Below are positions 1 through 8,262 of a stretch of 64,000 nucleotides of DNA, piece after piece; the stretch's first letter is position 1; each line of letters starts with the position of its first letter. A program made the position numbers and the translations under genes. The notes beneath the pieces were generated by a model, which searched no databases, was not told the DNA's origin, and saw only the letters and a program-made list of their open reading frames with translations. The stretch lies in assembly GCF_023715225.1 (NCBI RefSeq), contig NZ_JAMBNS010000007.1, positions 62,001-126,000 of the forward strand, read 5' to 3'. This DNA is from Robertmurraya korlensis (GTDB taxonomy: Bacteria > Bacillota > Bacilli > Bacillales > Cytobacillaceae).

Positions 1-461
1 CGCACGCCATGGGTGCAGAAGTTACCGTCCTGTCACAAACTTTGAGTAAAAAGGAAGATGGTTTGCAATTCGGTGCGGACAACTACTACGCGACGAGCGA
101 TGAAGAGACGTTTAAGAAACTAGCTGGTTCGTTCGACCTTATCATAAATACAGTCAGTGCAAAAATCGATATTAGTGCCTACCTTTCGTTACTGGCGCTG
201 GATGGTACATTAGTCAACGTCGGTGCACCAGCAGAGCCGTTAGCGGTTAACGTATTCTCACTTATCGGTCATCGCCGTTCATTTGCAGGTTCAATGATTG
301 GCGGCATCCGTGAGACTCAGGAGATGTTGAATTTTTGTGCAGAACATAATATCGTTCCTTCTATTGAAGTCATTTCGGCCGATCAAATTGACGAAGCCTA
401 CGAACGTGTATTAGCTTCAGATGTGAAGTATCGATTTGTGATCGACACTAGCACCATGTGA
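1..461 (+). CDS. NAD(P)-dependent zinc-type alcohol dehydrogenase, C-terminal part (cut by window start)
   Basis: The reading frame is open from the first bases; the codons before the first ATG at 9 (His-Ala) belong to the protein, so that ATG is internal. The visible ~152 residues are the end of the Rossmann domain and the C-terminal catalytic-domain strands of a medium-chain alcohol dehydrogenase (YogA/AdhA/CAD-like). It begins in the nucleotide-binding strand ([11 protein letters not shown]) and continues through [10 protein letters not shown] and [11 protein letters not shown]. Such enzymes interconvert aldehydes and alcohols with NAD(P)H in the cytoplasm. The N-terminal zinc-binding half lies outside the window, so subfamily and substrate cannot be settled. 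A terminator follows. Confidence 0.88.
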   Translation, partial: HAMGAEVTVLSQTLSKKEDGLQFGADNYYATSDEETFKKLAGSFDLIINTVSAKIDISAYLSLLALDGTLVNVGAPAEPLAVNVFSLIGHRRSFAGSMIGGIRETQEMLNFCAEHNIVPSIEVISADQIDEAYERVLASDVKYRFVIDTSTM

Positions 462-496
462 TTTGAGTAATCTATATATTCTAATGGTAATTTCGG

Positions 497-534
497 GGAT
501 GTCCAACAAACCTAGGTTTTTGGACATCCTTTTG
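497..534 (+). terminator. Rho-independent terminator after the alcohol dehydrogenase
   Basis: A perfect 10-bp stem (GGATGTCCAA at 497-506 pairs with 520-529) closes a 13-nt loop and is followed by TTTTGCTTT. It ends the rightward dehydrogenase transcript. Confidence 0.85.
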
Positions 535-569
535 CTTTAAAGTAGATTTAAGTTCAAGATACGAATAGA

Positions 570-1436
570 CTAAGAATTTGACCTTGACCTAAGAATAGGC
601 AGCGTACAGCAGCGGAAAGAGCCTCCTGACTTAATTATTTCAGTTATATCAACTTCAATTACTTCAAACCCACGTTCACGAAGCTGTTTATTGACATTTT
701 TATTTACTGGTAAGCTCAAGACTCGCTTGTTTCCTATTCCGAGCACATTCGTCCCAAGCGTGAACTGTTCTTCATCAGATACTTCAATAAGTTCATACTT
801 TGAACCAAATATGTCGAAATCTTCTTTTGTCAATGCATCCGGAAAGATAAGGGCTAGCTCTGGAGATAAAACATTAAATACACAGTCTAGATGTAAATAT
901 TCAGCCTTGAACTTGATGGCTTTAACATCAAATTGGGGTAAAAGATGTTTTAAATGGTCAACTGCCTGCTGGCTGGTTCGATTACTCAACCCAATGTATA
1001 CGGTGTCCCTGTCGATAATCACATCTCCGCCTTCAATTTGATCTCCGACAATATTATAGTAGGAGAATCCTTCATCCTCCAGCCACTGCTTTAATACATT
1101 ATCTTCTCCCTGCCTAACATCACTTGCCATATCGGCTACAAAAACCGTATGTCCGAGTGTAAACCCTATATCCCTTGTAAAAACCTGTTCTGGGTATTTC
1201 TTATGGTAAGGAAGTAAAATAACTTCAATGCCGTAATTCCGCAGCGTCTGTACCATTTGATTATGCTGTTCTAATGCAGTCTCTATATGTATTCCTTCAT
1301 TTTTAAAATGCTTTTGAGTCTCGTTAATCACATCCCTGATTGTCATGTACTGCGGCTGGCAACAGATCACTCGCTTTAATTCATCGTATTCACTGAAACA
1401 GATCGTTTTATGTTCAGTATTGGATTCTAATGTCAT
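570..1436 (-). CDS. Dimethylargininase / amidinotransferase-fold hydrolase (DDAH, YkgA-like)
   Basis: 288 aa, the usual length of bacterial DDAH-type guanidine-modifying enzymes. Visible family motifs are an N-terminal CQPQYMTIRDVIN, FTRDIGFTLG, EGGDVI, HLDCVFNVLSPELALIFPDAL (with the His expected in the active site) and GGSFRCCTLP, which holds the catalytic-type Cys near the C-terminus. By family knowledge it would hydrolyse methylated arginines or a related guanidino compound to citrulline and an amine in the cytosol; the real substrate is not evident. The start is supported by AGGAGGACC just upstream on this strand. It appears to be a single-gene unit. Confidence 0.85.
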   Translation of the reverse strand: MTLESNTEHKTICFSEYDELKRVICCQPQYMTIRDVINETQKHFKNEGIHIETALEQHNQMVQTLRNYGIEVILLPYHKKYPEQVFTRDIGFTLGHTVFVADMASDVRQGEDNVLKQWLEDEGFSYYNIVGDQIEGGDVIIDRDTVYIGLSNRTSQQAVDHLKHLLPQFDVKAIKFKAEYLHLDCVFNVLSPELALIFPDALTKEDFDIFGSKYELIEVSDEEQFTLGTNVLGIGNKRVLSLPVNKNVNKQLRERGFEVIEVDITEIIKSGGSFRCCTLPILRSRSNS

Positions 1437-1579
1437 ATTTAGGTCCTCCTATTAATGGGTATAGTATCAATATTCCCTTAATAGGAAGTAAAAATGAAAA
1501 AGGAAAAAGTAACAAAACCATTCTAGATGGATAACTGGTTCAGATACCTGCCACTTTTTAAATACGTTTGAAAATAACA

Positions 1580-1761
1580 GGAAAAATTCCGTTTATATTG
1601 AAAAATATCTCTATTTCCTTAAGAATAAGCGTAGTTTTTCCGCTTATGTGATCCAAATCAATGAATTTTGGCTTATTTAGAGCAGTTAACCGGAATTCCT
1701 CCGCTTATTTCTGCTTCTTAAGCTTCCTCGATATACATTAGCCGGAATTCCTCCGTCTATT
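1580..1761. repeat. Four degenerate direct repeats, ~51-61 bp period, ending in TCCGCTTAT-like cores
   Basis: Similar segments end at about 1596, 1647, 1708 and 1760. Units 3 and 4 share CCGGAATTCCTCCG exactly (1690-1703 and 1742-1755); units 1 and 2 carry AAATTCCGTTTAT and TTTTTCCGCTTAT versions. This fills most of the 343-bp gap between two convergently placed leftward genes. No ORF or clear promoter was seen. The pattern resembles short intergenic repeats known from Bacillaceae genomes. Confidence 0.6.
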
Positions 1762-1779
1762 AATAAACAGAACCCGTTA

Positions 1780-2424
1780 CTATATCGAATGGTTTTTTTC
1801 TTTTTCGTAATTTGATGATGTACAAGATTGTGTTAGTATGTGGTCTATTGCTTTTTTAGTAAGTGGCATGAAGTAATTTAGTAGTAGTCCCCCTAAACAA
1901 ACGGTTAATAACGTTCCAATGCCAATGGGTCCATGAAAGATCATTGCCATTATCAAGAATACGAGATATATGAATGTTCTCGAAAAAAATATATTTGTTC
2001 TAGTCAATTCTTGAAGGATTAATGTTAACCGGTCAATTGGAATCGGTGCGAAATTTGTGTGTAAATATGTTGCCGTTCCTAATCCTATAAAAACTAAGCC
2101 GATTCCAAAACAAACCACTTTACTGTACCAAAATTCAGGTGTGATTAAATGGTGCAATAATAAAAGCCATAGATCAATACCAATACCCGTTATTATGGCG
2201 GTTAACAAACCCAAAACTTCTGGTCTTTGTCTTTTTAAATATGAATTACAACATATCAATATGAAAGCTATGATTATTTCCCAACTTCCCACAGTAAGCC
2301 CGATATTTATGGACAGTCCTACCAAAAGTGCATCAAAAGGTGATGTTCCAAGGTCTGATTGAATAGTCAAAGAAATACCAAGGGTTAATACTAAAATTCC
2401 TAATACATAAAATACAAATTTCAT
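1780..2424 (-). CDS. YczE/YyaS/YitT-family membrane protein
   Basis: 214 aa with about five hydrophobic segments. It has the signature of this family near the N-terminus (GISLTIQSDLGTSPFDALLVGLS) and a second glycine-rich stretch (FAPIPIDRLTLILQELTRTNIFFSRTFI region). Family members are integral membrane proteins of unknown biochemistry; B. subtilis YczE is linked to bacillaene production. It is transcribed divergently from a MarR regulator, and the shared promoter region holds two copies of a TTGCA-n-CAA motif, suggesting control by that regulator. Confidence 0.75.
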   Translation of the reverse strand: MKFVFYVLGILVLTLGISLTIQSDLGTSPFDALLVGLSINIGLTVGSWEIIIAFILICCNSYLKRQRPEVLGLLTAIITGIGIDLWLLLLHHLITPEFWYSKVVCFGIGLVFIGLGTATYLHTNFAPIPIDRLTLILQELTRTNIFFSRTFIYLVFLIMAMIFHGPIGIGTLLTVCLGGLLLNYFMPLTKKAIDHILTQSCTSSNYEKEKNHSI

Positions 2425-2450
2425 TTTTCGACCTCTTTATCTTGATTTTT

Positions 2451-2517
2451 TTATTGCAAATACAACAAAATAAGGTTAAATTTAACATATGTTATTTTTA
2501 TTGCATTTGCAACAAAA
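2451..2517. promoter_or_regulatory. Two direct copies of a MarR-type operator between yczE-like gene and marR
   Basis: TTATTGCAAATACAACAAAA at 2451-2470 and TTATTGCATTTGCAACAAAA at 2498-2517 are near-identical, and each contains an imperfect TTGCA-NN-TGCAA dyad. Their placement in a 114-bp divergent intergenic region fits operators for the adjacent MarR protein. The assignment is inference. Confidence 0.55.
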
Positions 2518-2538
2518 ATATGAAAAAAGGAGGTAATT

Positions 2539-2991
2539 ATGAAGGAAATTCTTCGAGAAATTGGAATGATAGCAAGGGCGTTAGATTCCATAAGTAATAT
2601 AGAATTTAAAGAATATGACCTTACGAAAGGGCAGTATTTGTATCTTGTACGAATTTGTGAAAACCCAGGGATCATTCAAGAAAAATTAGCTGAGATGATA
2701 AAAGTAGACCGAACAACAGCAGCTCGAGCTATAAAAAAACTTGAAATGAATGGCTTTATTGAAAAGAAAGAAGATCAACATAATAAGAAAATTAAAAAAC
2801 TCTTCCCAACAGAGAAAGGGAAACAGGTTTTTCCTTTTATAAAGAGAGAAAATGATTATTCCAATAACGTTGCATTAGAGGGATTTTCTAATAGAGAAGT
2901 AGAATCCATTTTCCATCTTCTTCAAAGAGTAAGAAAAAATATAGAAAAAGATTGGGAATATGTAAAAAAGGGAAACAAGAGAATTTATTGA
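2539..2991 (+). CDS. MarR-family transcriptional regulator
   Basis: 150 aa winged-helix protein. The HTH lies around residues 45-85 (GIIQEKLAEMIKVDRTTAARAIKKLEMNGFIEKKED), followed by a short wing with KIKKLFPTEKGK and a C-terminal dimerisation helix. The start is set by AAAGGAGG eight bases upstream. It is first in a three-gene unit with paiA (24-bp gap) and paiB (22-bp gap) and divergent from a membrane protein gene. Control of polyamine-linked genes by this MarR is an inference from context. Confidence 0.88.
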   Translation: MKEILREIGMIARALDSISNIEFKEYDLTKGQYLYLVRICENPGIIQEKLAEMIKVDRTTAARAIKKLEMNGFIEKKEDQHNKKIKKLFPTEKGKQVFPFIKRENDYSNNVALEGFSNREVESIFHLLQRVRKNIEKDWEYVKKGNKRIY

Positions 2992-3015
2992 TTTATAGGG
3001 GAGCGACCTATTTAA

Positions 3016-3534
<519 letters not shown>

Positions 3535-3556
3535 CTTTTTTTGAAAGGAGGACATT

Positions 3557-4168
3557 ATGTATATACCTAATCATTTTAAAATTGATGATGAAGAAGTAAT
3601 TTATGAATTTATGGAAAAATACGGATTTGCAACCTTATTTACTCAGCATAAAGGAGAACCCTACGCTACTCATCTTCCATTGATGTTAAATAAATCTGAA
3701 AAGGCTATATATGGTCATTTTGCACGTCCGAACGAACAATGGAGGGATGTGGAAAACCAACAAGTCCTTGTGGTTTTCCAAGGCCCTCACTGTTATATTT
3801 CACCTTCTTGGTATGAAACAACTAGAGCAGTACCTACTTGGAATTATGTGTCGATCCATTTATATGGAAAGATGGAGATTGTCGAAGATAGAGAAGTAAT
3901 ATTCGAATCTTTAAATAACTTGGTAAATAAATACGAAAGCCCGGATAGCTCATACAATTTAAATGTTGTTGAACCTAGTTTTATCGAAGGAATGAGTAAA
4001 GGAATTGTAGCGTTCCGAATAAAAATCACAAAAATGGAAGCAAAAGCTAAATTAAGTCAAAATCATCCTGTCGAACGACAAGAATTAATTATTAAGCAAC
4101 TAGAAAATACATCTCAACACGACAATCTTCAAGTAGCAACTCTTATGAAGAAGAATCTACAAAAATGA
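3557..4168 (+). CDS. paiB: PaiB-type FMN-binding split-barrel protein
   Basis: 203 aa, close to the ~207 aa of B. subtilis PaiB. The N-terminus MYIPNHFKIDDEEVIYEFME and the GPHCYISPSWYETTRAVPTWNY block are hallmarks of the FMN-binding split-barrel family. PaiB is genetically linked to repression of protease and sporulation genes; its reaction is unproven. A strong GAAAGGAGG precedes the ATG. It is the third gene of the marR-paiA-paiB unit. Confidence 0.9.
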   Translation: MYIPNHFKIDDEEVIYEFMEKYGFATLFTQHKGEPYATHLPLMLNKSEKAIYGHFARPNEQWRDVENQQVLVVFQGPHCYISPSWYETTRAVPTWNYVSIHLYGKMEIVEDREVIFESLNNLVNKYESPDSSYNLNVVEPSFIEGMSKGIVAFRIKITKMEAKAKLSQNHPVERQELIIKQLENTSQHDNLQVATLMKKNLQK

Positions 4169-4309
4169 AAATAAAAGTCCCTTATTGAACGGAGAGGAAG
4201 GGAGCGATAACTTCAAACCCTTTCCTATCTATGTGAAGAAGGATAGTATATTTTCTACCTAATTAATTCAAGATAAATTAAGATGACTTAAATTTAAGCA
4301 GGTGATTTC

Positions 4310-4786
4310 ATGGAATTTATGAAATATGAAGGTGAATGGTATGTCTGGACTTTAGTGATAATATCGATATTATTTGTACTAATCATGCCTAAAAAAAATT
4401 TAACATGGGTAGGCATATTTATTACTCTTGTTTTTTCCGCGGGATTGACTTGGACCTTTGATACGATATCAATGTCCACATTCAACTTATTTGACCTAGC
4501 AAAAAAAATATCAATTGAGTTAAGTGATGCTTTATTAATTGGCTTTGTCCCTGCGAGCATTGCCACCATCTATGTTAATTTTTATAAACCTCACAAGAAA
4601 TGGATTTTTGTTTTTATATTTACATTATTATGTTTTGTCTTAGAATTTGGTTTAGTTCAGTTCGGATATATGAAAAATAATGGGTGGAATACATGGTATG
4701 GAATACCCGTTTATTTTATTATTTTTAAATTCTTCTTTCCTTGGTATTTAAAGTTACTATCAAAGCAATTAGTAAAAACTCCCTAA
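4310..4786 (+). CDS. CBO0543-type small integral membrane protein
   Basis: 158 aa with about four hydrophobic helices (residues ~13-28, 34-50, 76-92, 98-118, with a last amphipathic stretch). Features such as WYVWTLVIISILFVLIMPKK near the start and NNGWNTWYGIPVYFIIFKFFFPWYLK near the end match the uncharacterised CBO0543 family of Firmicutes. AGCAGGTGATTTC upstream supports the start. No function is known, and the neighbours give no clue. The 141 bp before it contain only an AT-rich promoter-like stretch. Confidence 0.65.
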   Translation: MEFMKYEGEWYVWTLVIISILFVLIMPKKNLTWVGIFITLVFSAGLTWTFDTISMSTFNLFDLAKKISIELSDALLIGFVPASIATIYVNFYKPHKKWIFVFIFTLLCFVLEFGLVQFGYMKNNGWNTWYGIPVYFIIFKFFFPWYLKLLSKQLVKTP

Positions 4787-4907
4787 AAGAGTCTCCTTAT
4801 ATTGGCTTTTCATTTTTTTTGAAACTTTTAGTGGTTGGATAATAAAGCAAAAAGACCAAAAGTATTGGATGATGGTCTCTTTTACTTTTTATGAAAAATT
4901 CCAAAAG

Positions 4908-5279
4908 TTAATTTGAGCTTTTATTCATTTCATGTTCTAATCTTGCTATTTTTTTTTGAATCCTTTTAAGGTTTTCTTCTGTTTCTTGAATTAGTTGTAA
5001 AACAGTGATTTCGTGTTGTTTTATCATTTCTAGTCGTTGAGGGGTGGTATAATCTCCATTCATTGACCAATCAACAAATTGTTTAATCTCCTTGATTGGC
5101 ATTCCAGTATTTTTCAAACAGATGATAAGTTCTAGAAAATTAAGTGCATCCTCGTTAAAAACTCGATCTCCTTTTTCAGTTCTTTTGAGAAAAGGCAGCA
5201 GTCCTTGATTGTCGTAGTAACGTAATTGAGAAATGGATAAATCTTTCATTTTTGCAATTTGTCCAATAGTATAATTCAT
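4908..5279 (-). CDS. MerR-family transcriptional regulator
   Basis: 123 aa. The winged HTH at the N-terminus (YTIGQIAKMKDLSISQLRYYDNQGLL, then RVFNEDALNFLELIICLKNTGMPIKEIKQFV) is typical, followed by a long dimerisation helix at residues ~75-120. There is no Cys-rich C-terminus, so a metal sensor is unlikely; it resembles the aldehyde/electrophile-linked AdhR/YraB-type regulators. It is cotranscribed behind an SDR gene (22-bp gap), whose promoter carries a MerR-type operator, suggesting autoregulation. Confidence 0.88.
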   Translation of the reverse strand: MNYTIGQIAKMKDLSISQLRYYDNQGLLPFLKRTEKGDRVFNEDALNFLELIICLKNTGMPIKEIKQFVDWSMNGDYTTPQRLEMIKQHEITVLQLIQETEENLKRIQKKIARLEHEMNKSSN

Positions 5280-5301
5280 AGTTTTTTAAATTCCCCTTCT
5301 A

Positions 5302-6012
5302 TTACCAAGGAATAATCCCATTTGAATTAAGAATTTTACCATTGTAATTTGTTTCACTTAAGGCATGTTTAACTATAATTTGTGCACCTTCCCCAGCTGT
5401 TTTTCCTCCAGGAGCATTTCCATTAAGGTCAGTAGTGGTAAAACCAGGGGTAATACCTAAAATTTCAGGACCATTAGTACCAAATTCTTTACCAAAGGAT
5501 AATGTTAAAGAGTTCACAGCAGTTTTTGATGAATTATAACCTAATAAATTAAGTTGTCCTGCTTCGCCTTTGTCAAACATTGTTTGCGATGCCATATCCG
5601 TAGTTAAGTTAACAATTTTACCACGGTGAGCTTTTTTAACTAATGGTAAAAAGACTTGAATCATTTGGAATGTTCCAAAGAAATTAACTTCAAATCCTTG
5701 ACGCAGTGTTTCTAATTTTAATTCACTAGGTAAAATATTAAAATCAAGTGCGATACCAGCGTTATTGATTAGTAAATCTAAATGGTCAGTTACTTCAAAG
5801 ACCTTATTAAATGCATTTTGAATGGATTGTGTGTCAGAAATATCAACTTGAACAAAAGTAACATTTACAAAACCTAAAGATTGTACCGCTTTTTGACCCA
5901 ATTCCTCGTTTCGAGCTCCTAAAAAAACGTGATAGTCTTTTTCTGCTAATTGTTGAACAATTTCATATCCAATACCTTTATTGGCACCTGTTACAAAAGC
6001 GAATTTTTTCAT
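5302..6012 (-). CDS. Short-chain dehydrogenase/reductase (carbonyl-reductase type)
   Basis: 236 aa from the ATG at 6012. Motifs: TGANKGIGYEIV cofactor loop (T-G-x3-G-x-G), LDLLINNAGIA, and catalytic YNSSK. The PGFTTTDLNG stretch matches carbonyl-reductase-like SDRs. The frame is open up to 6063, but a GGAGG lies at good distance from 6012 and the MerR promoter occupies 6055-6085, so a start at 6063 is excluded. It is first in an operon with merR, and is probably an NADPH-dependent reductase of reactive carbonyls; the substrate is unknown. Confidence 0.87.
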   Translation of the reverse strand: MKKFAFVTGANKGIGYEIVQQLAEKDYHVFLGARNEELGQKAVQSLGFVNVTFVQVDISDTQSIQNAFNKVFEVTDHLDLLINNAGIALDFNILPSELKLETLRQGFEVNFFGTFQMIQVFLPLVKKAHRGKIVNLTTDMASQTMFDKGEAGQLNLLGYNSSKTAVNSLTLSFGKEFGTNGPEILGITPGFTTTDLNGNAPGGKTAGEGAQIIVKHALSETNYNGKILNSNGIIPW

Positions 6013-6054
6013 ATATTTTCCTCCATTTTTCAATAACTCCGAGATACAATTTAA

Positions 6055-6085
6055 AAGATACAACCTAAACCTAAGTTGAGGTCAA
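6055..6085 (-). promoter_or_regulatory. MerR-type promoter (19-bp spacer) with dyad operator
   Basis: Read leftward: -35 TTGACC (6080-6085), 19-bp spacer (6061-6079), -10 TATCTT (6055-6060). The spacer region holds the dyad ACCTCAACTT / AGGTTTAGGT (8 of 10 positions symmetrical). An over-long spacer filled by a dyad is the hallmark of MerR-activated promoters. Confidence 0.8.
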
Positions 6086-6154
6086 GTGTTTTTTGAATGT
6101 TTTAATCCCTTTATGTGATACAGGTATTCTAGTGTAACGAATTAAATAAATTCT

Positions 6155-6185
6155 TCAAAAAGAAGCCTGGATACTTCCAGGCTCA
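6155..6185 (-). terminator. Terminator after the leftward oxidoreductase pair
   Basis: AGCCTGG (6164-6170) pairs with CCAGGCT (6177-6183); read leftward it is followed by a T-run, just past the stop at 6201. Confidence 0.75.
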
Positions 6186-6200
6186 CTTCTTATATTTAAC

Positions 6201-6725
6201 TTATTTTGAATTTAAAATGTAATGCGCATATCTTTCAGCGCTTTGTTTTATCTCTTCATCAGAATACGCTCTTACTCCATGAACAGAGAAGGGAGTAATA
6301 TATTTTGTACCAATTAAGTTACTTGTGGCTTGAAACGGTCGAAGCAATTCACTCATCGTATATTGGTTGTATCCTCCTGCAGTATAAGCCATTGAAGGTC
6401 CTCCAGTAGAAGTGGCAATAATTAATTGCTTACCATGAAGCTTGTCTCCGCCTGTTCCATAAGCCCAACCATAGGCTAAAACATGATCCATCCATTTTTT
6501 TAAAAGTGGTGGCGCGCTATACCAATAAAATGGGAATTGAAAAACTATACGATCATGAGCTAATAAAAGTTCTTGTTCTCTTTGAATATCAAGAGTTTCA
6601 TCTGGATAAACATCATACAAACGATGGACGTATACATTTTCGTATTTTTCTATTTCTTCTGCAAAGCGCTTATTTACTCGAGAGCTCTCTAGGTTTGGAT
6701 GTGCAACAATGACCAGTGTTTTCAA
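6201..6725 (-). CDS. NAD(P)H oxidoreductase, flavodoxin-like fold (YwrO/KefF type)
   Basis: 174 aa. The N-terminus (MKTLVIVAHPNLESSRVNK) is the flavin phosphate-binding loop of the NQO1/KefF family, followed by DRIVFQFPFYWYSAPPLLKKWMD and GGDKLHGKQLIIATSTGGP, all conserved in flavin-dependent quinone/nitro reductases. It probably carries out two-electron reduction of quinones in the cytosol. It follows a close paralogue by 30 bp in the same operon, so the two arose by tandem duplication. Confidence 0.88.
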   Translation of the reverse strand: MKTLVIVAHPNLESSRVNKRFAEEIEKYENVYVHRLYDVYPDETLDIQREQELLLAHDRIVFQFPFYWYSAPPLLKKWMDHVLAYGWAYGTGGDKLHGKQLIIATSTGGPSMAYTAGGYNQYTMSELLRPFQATSNLIGTKYITPFSVHGVRAYSDEEIKQSAERYAHYILNSK

Positions 6726-6755
6726 ATTGATACCTTCTTTCTGCTTAGCTAGTAC

Positions 6756-7292
6756 TTAAACTTCATTTAGAGCTGGTTGAAGTACGTAATCTACATATGC
6801 TTTTGCATTTTCTGTTAATTGCTCATCTGATACATGCATTACACCATTTAAAGTAAACAGTGGCATAAATCGAGTTCCAATTAGGTTACTAGTTTGTTGT
6901 AAAGGAGTTGTTAATGTCTCCATCGTAAAGTTGTTGTAACCAGTTGTCTGATATGAATCTTTTGGACCAAAGGTTGAAATTGCTAAACCTAGTTCCTTAC
7001 CGTGAAGTTTGTCTCCCCCTTCCCCATATGCCCAGCCATAAGAAAGAACTTCATCTTGCCATTGTTTTAATAAAGCTGGAGTGCTGTACCAATAGAATGG
7101 AAATTGAAGAATTACTCGATCATGAGATTCTAACAGCATTTGTTCGTGTTCTATGTTTATTTTTCCATCTGGGTATGCTTGATAAAGCGAATGAATCGTA
7201 ATTTCTTCATGTTTTTTTAATTCTTCCAGCCAAGCTCGGTTAATTCTGGATTGATCAAGATTTGGGTGAGTAATAATAACAAGTGTTTTCAT
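6756..7292 (-). CDS. NAD(P)H oxidoreductase, flavodoxin-like fold (paralogue of next gene)
   Basis: 178 aa, same family as the protein encoded at 6201-6725, with matching blocks (MKTLVIITHPNLDQSRINR, DRVILQFPFYWYSTPALLKQWQDEVL, GEGGDKLHGKELGLAIS). It is the first gene of the pair. AGGAG lies just upstream, and a perfect 18-bp palindrome at 7345-7362 sits about 55 bp ahead of the start, where a repressor would block the promoter. Regulation by the MarR protein at 7483 in response to quinones or similar electrophiles is inferred from context. Confidence 0.88.
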   Translation of the reverse strand: MKTLVIITHPNLDQSRINRAWLEELKKHEEITIHSLYQAYPDGKINIEHEQMLLESHDRVILQFPFYWYSTPALLKQWQDEVLSYGWAYGEGGDKLHGKELGLAISTFGPKDSYQTTGYNNFTMETLTTPLQQTSNLIGTRFMPLFTLNGVMHVSDEQLTENAKAYVDYVLQPALNEV

Positions 7293-7344
7293 TTTAGTTC
7301 TCCTTTGTTTATAAAGTATGGCGACAACAATAACTTCTTTAAGT

Positions 7345-7362
7345 CATTTGTATATACAAATG
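7345..7362. promoter_or_regulatory. MarR operator 1: perfect 18-bp palindrome
   Basis: CATTTGTATATACAAATG is perfectly symmetrical. Closely related copies occur at 7451-7468 and 7936-7953, flanking the marR gene and ahead of the oxidoreductases. Confidence 0.75.
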
Positions 7363-7450
7363 TAGGTTTAAAAAAATGATTCAAATCAACATCTATATAT
7401 TCTTTTTGGTCCTGATACTTAGAAAATTAATCATTTAGAAAGATGAAATT

Positions 7451-7468
7451 CATTTGTATATGCAAATG
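7451..7468. promoter_or_regulatory. MarR operator 2
   Basis: CATTTGTATATGCAAATG differs from the perfect palindrome at 7345 by one base. It lies just past the marR stop codon, upstream of the oxidoreductase promoter region. Confidence 0.7.
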
Positions 7469-7482
7469 ATAAGGTAAAAAAA

Positions 7483-7917
7483 TTACGAATCCTTTTCCAG
7501 CTTATTGCTCGCTTCATGAAGCATTTTACTTAAATCAAGACTAAATTCTCGACCTAATATGTGAGAATAATCATTAAACAGTTCTTTTAAAGTTATACGA
7601 AATTGTTTGTAAGCTTTTTCTCCTTCTTCGGTCAAGGAAATAAACGTTTGTTTACCACTCATTTTTCTAGTAACAAGCTTTAATTTCTCTAGTTTATCAA
7701 TAAATCTTGTACTAGTGGAAGGAGCTATAGATAATTTATGACACAGCTCTTTTTGAGTTATTTCCGGATTGAATTTTACGATCATGATCATGTAATAATA
7801 GGATGGCGCAAGGTCCCCAAAGTCAAACGTATTTTCAGCTAATTTAGTTATGTTACGAGCAAAACGGCTAGCTGTGAAGTATAAACAATGAATTAATACT
7901 TGTTCTTCTTCGTTCAT
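7483..7917 (-). CDS. MarR-family regulator of the oxidoreductase pair
   Basis: 144 aa from the ATG at 7917. The HTH is PEITQKELCHKLSIAPSTSTRFIDKLEKLKLV, with a wing RKMSGKQTFISLTEEG and C-terminal dimerisation helices. The frame extends to 7950, but those extra codons overlap operator 3, and GAAGGA sits 8 nt before 7917, so the shorter start is preferred. Palindromes flank the gene on both sides, indicating autoregulation and control of the two flavin oxidoreductases downstream. The single Cys in the HTH region (KELCHKL) could be redox-sensing, but this is speculative. Confidence 0.87.
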   Translation of the reverse strand: MNEEEQVLIHCLYFTASRFARNITKLAENTFDFGDLAPSYYYMIMIVKFNPEITQKELCHKLSIAPSTSTRFIDKLEKLKLVTRKMSGKQTFISLTEEGEKAYKQFRITLKELFNDYSHILGREFSLDLSKMLHEASNKLEKDS

Positions 7918-7935
7918 TTTTATCATTCCTTCTTT

Positions 7936-7953
7936 CATTTGCATATACAAATT
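7936..7953. promoter_or_regulatory. MarR operator 3, upstream of marR
   Basis: CATTTGCATATACAAATT matches the 7345 palindrome with two changes and lies immediately before the marR ribosome binding site, the expected position for autorepression. Confidence 0.7.
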
Positions 7954-8087
7954 AACATACTAAAGTAGTTCAGTCAACTGAAACCTTCCATAGAGTTTTT
8001 AGTTACTTCAAAATGTCATTGTTAGTTGTTTATAAGCATTTTCAGTTTTACTTAAGCAACAGCCTTTGTTTATATGAAAAACTGTTA

Positions 8088-8102
8088 GTTAATTGAATTA
8101 AC
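8088..8102. repeat. 15-bp perfect inverted repeat GTTAATT-G-AATTAAC
   Basis: This lies in the 345-bp gap between the MarR gene and the sorbitol operon, about 110 bp upstream of the predicted srlD promoter. It could be an operator for the sorbitol regulator or for an unseen factor. Nothing else coding was seen in this gap. Confidence 0.4.
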
Positions 8103-8187
8103 AATTTCTAAATCCATAGAATTTAATGGTTCTTCCAGAAACTCAAATAATACACATATTTTCAACTTAGTGTGAAAAAGTATGTAT

Positions 8188-8242
8188 TAATCATGAACAC
8201 TATTATTCTTATAATAAACCCAGGAGTTGAAAGTGTTTTCAT
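8188..8242 (+). promoter_or_regulatory. Sorbitol operon promoter with cre-like site
   Basis: TATAAT at 8210-8215 is a consensus -10; the -35 (TTAATC, 8188-8193, 16-bp spacing) is weak, consistent with an activator-dependent promoter. TGAAAGTGTTTTCAT at 8228-8242 matches the CcpA cre consensus with one mismatch and sits just downstream of the expected start site, where CcpA would block transcription. Confidence 0.6.
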
Positions 8243-8262
8243 AAAAACAAGGAGGGAAAAGC

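Noticed and set aside
691-1041. 116-aa rightward ORF inside the dimethylargininase gene
   Set aside because: It is an antisense frame of a well-supported gene, has no ribosome binding site and shows low-complexity Ser/Thr composition.
6013-6063. N-terminal extension of the SDR protein
   Set aside because: It overlaps the MerR-type promoter; a good ribosome binding site lies before the internal ATG at 6012.
6201-7292. A composite transposon or recombination event behind the duplicated oxidoreductases
   Set aside because: The two genes have diverged substantially and no flanking repeats are seen; an old tandem duplication is enough.
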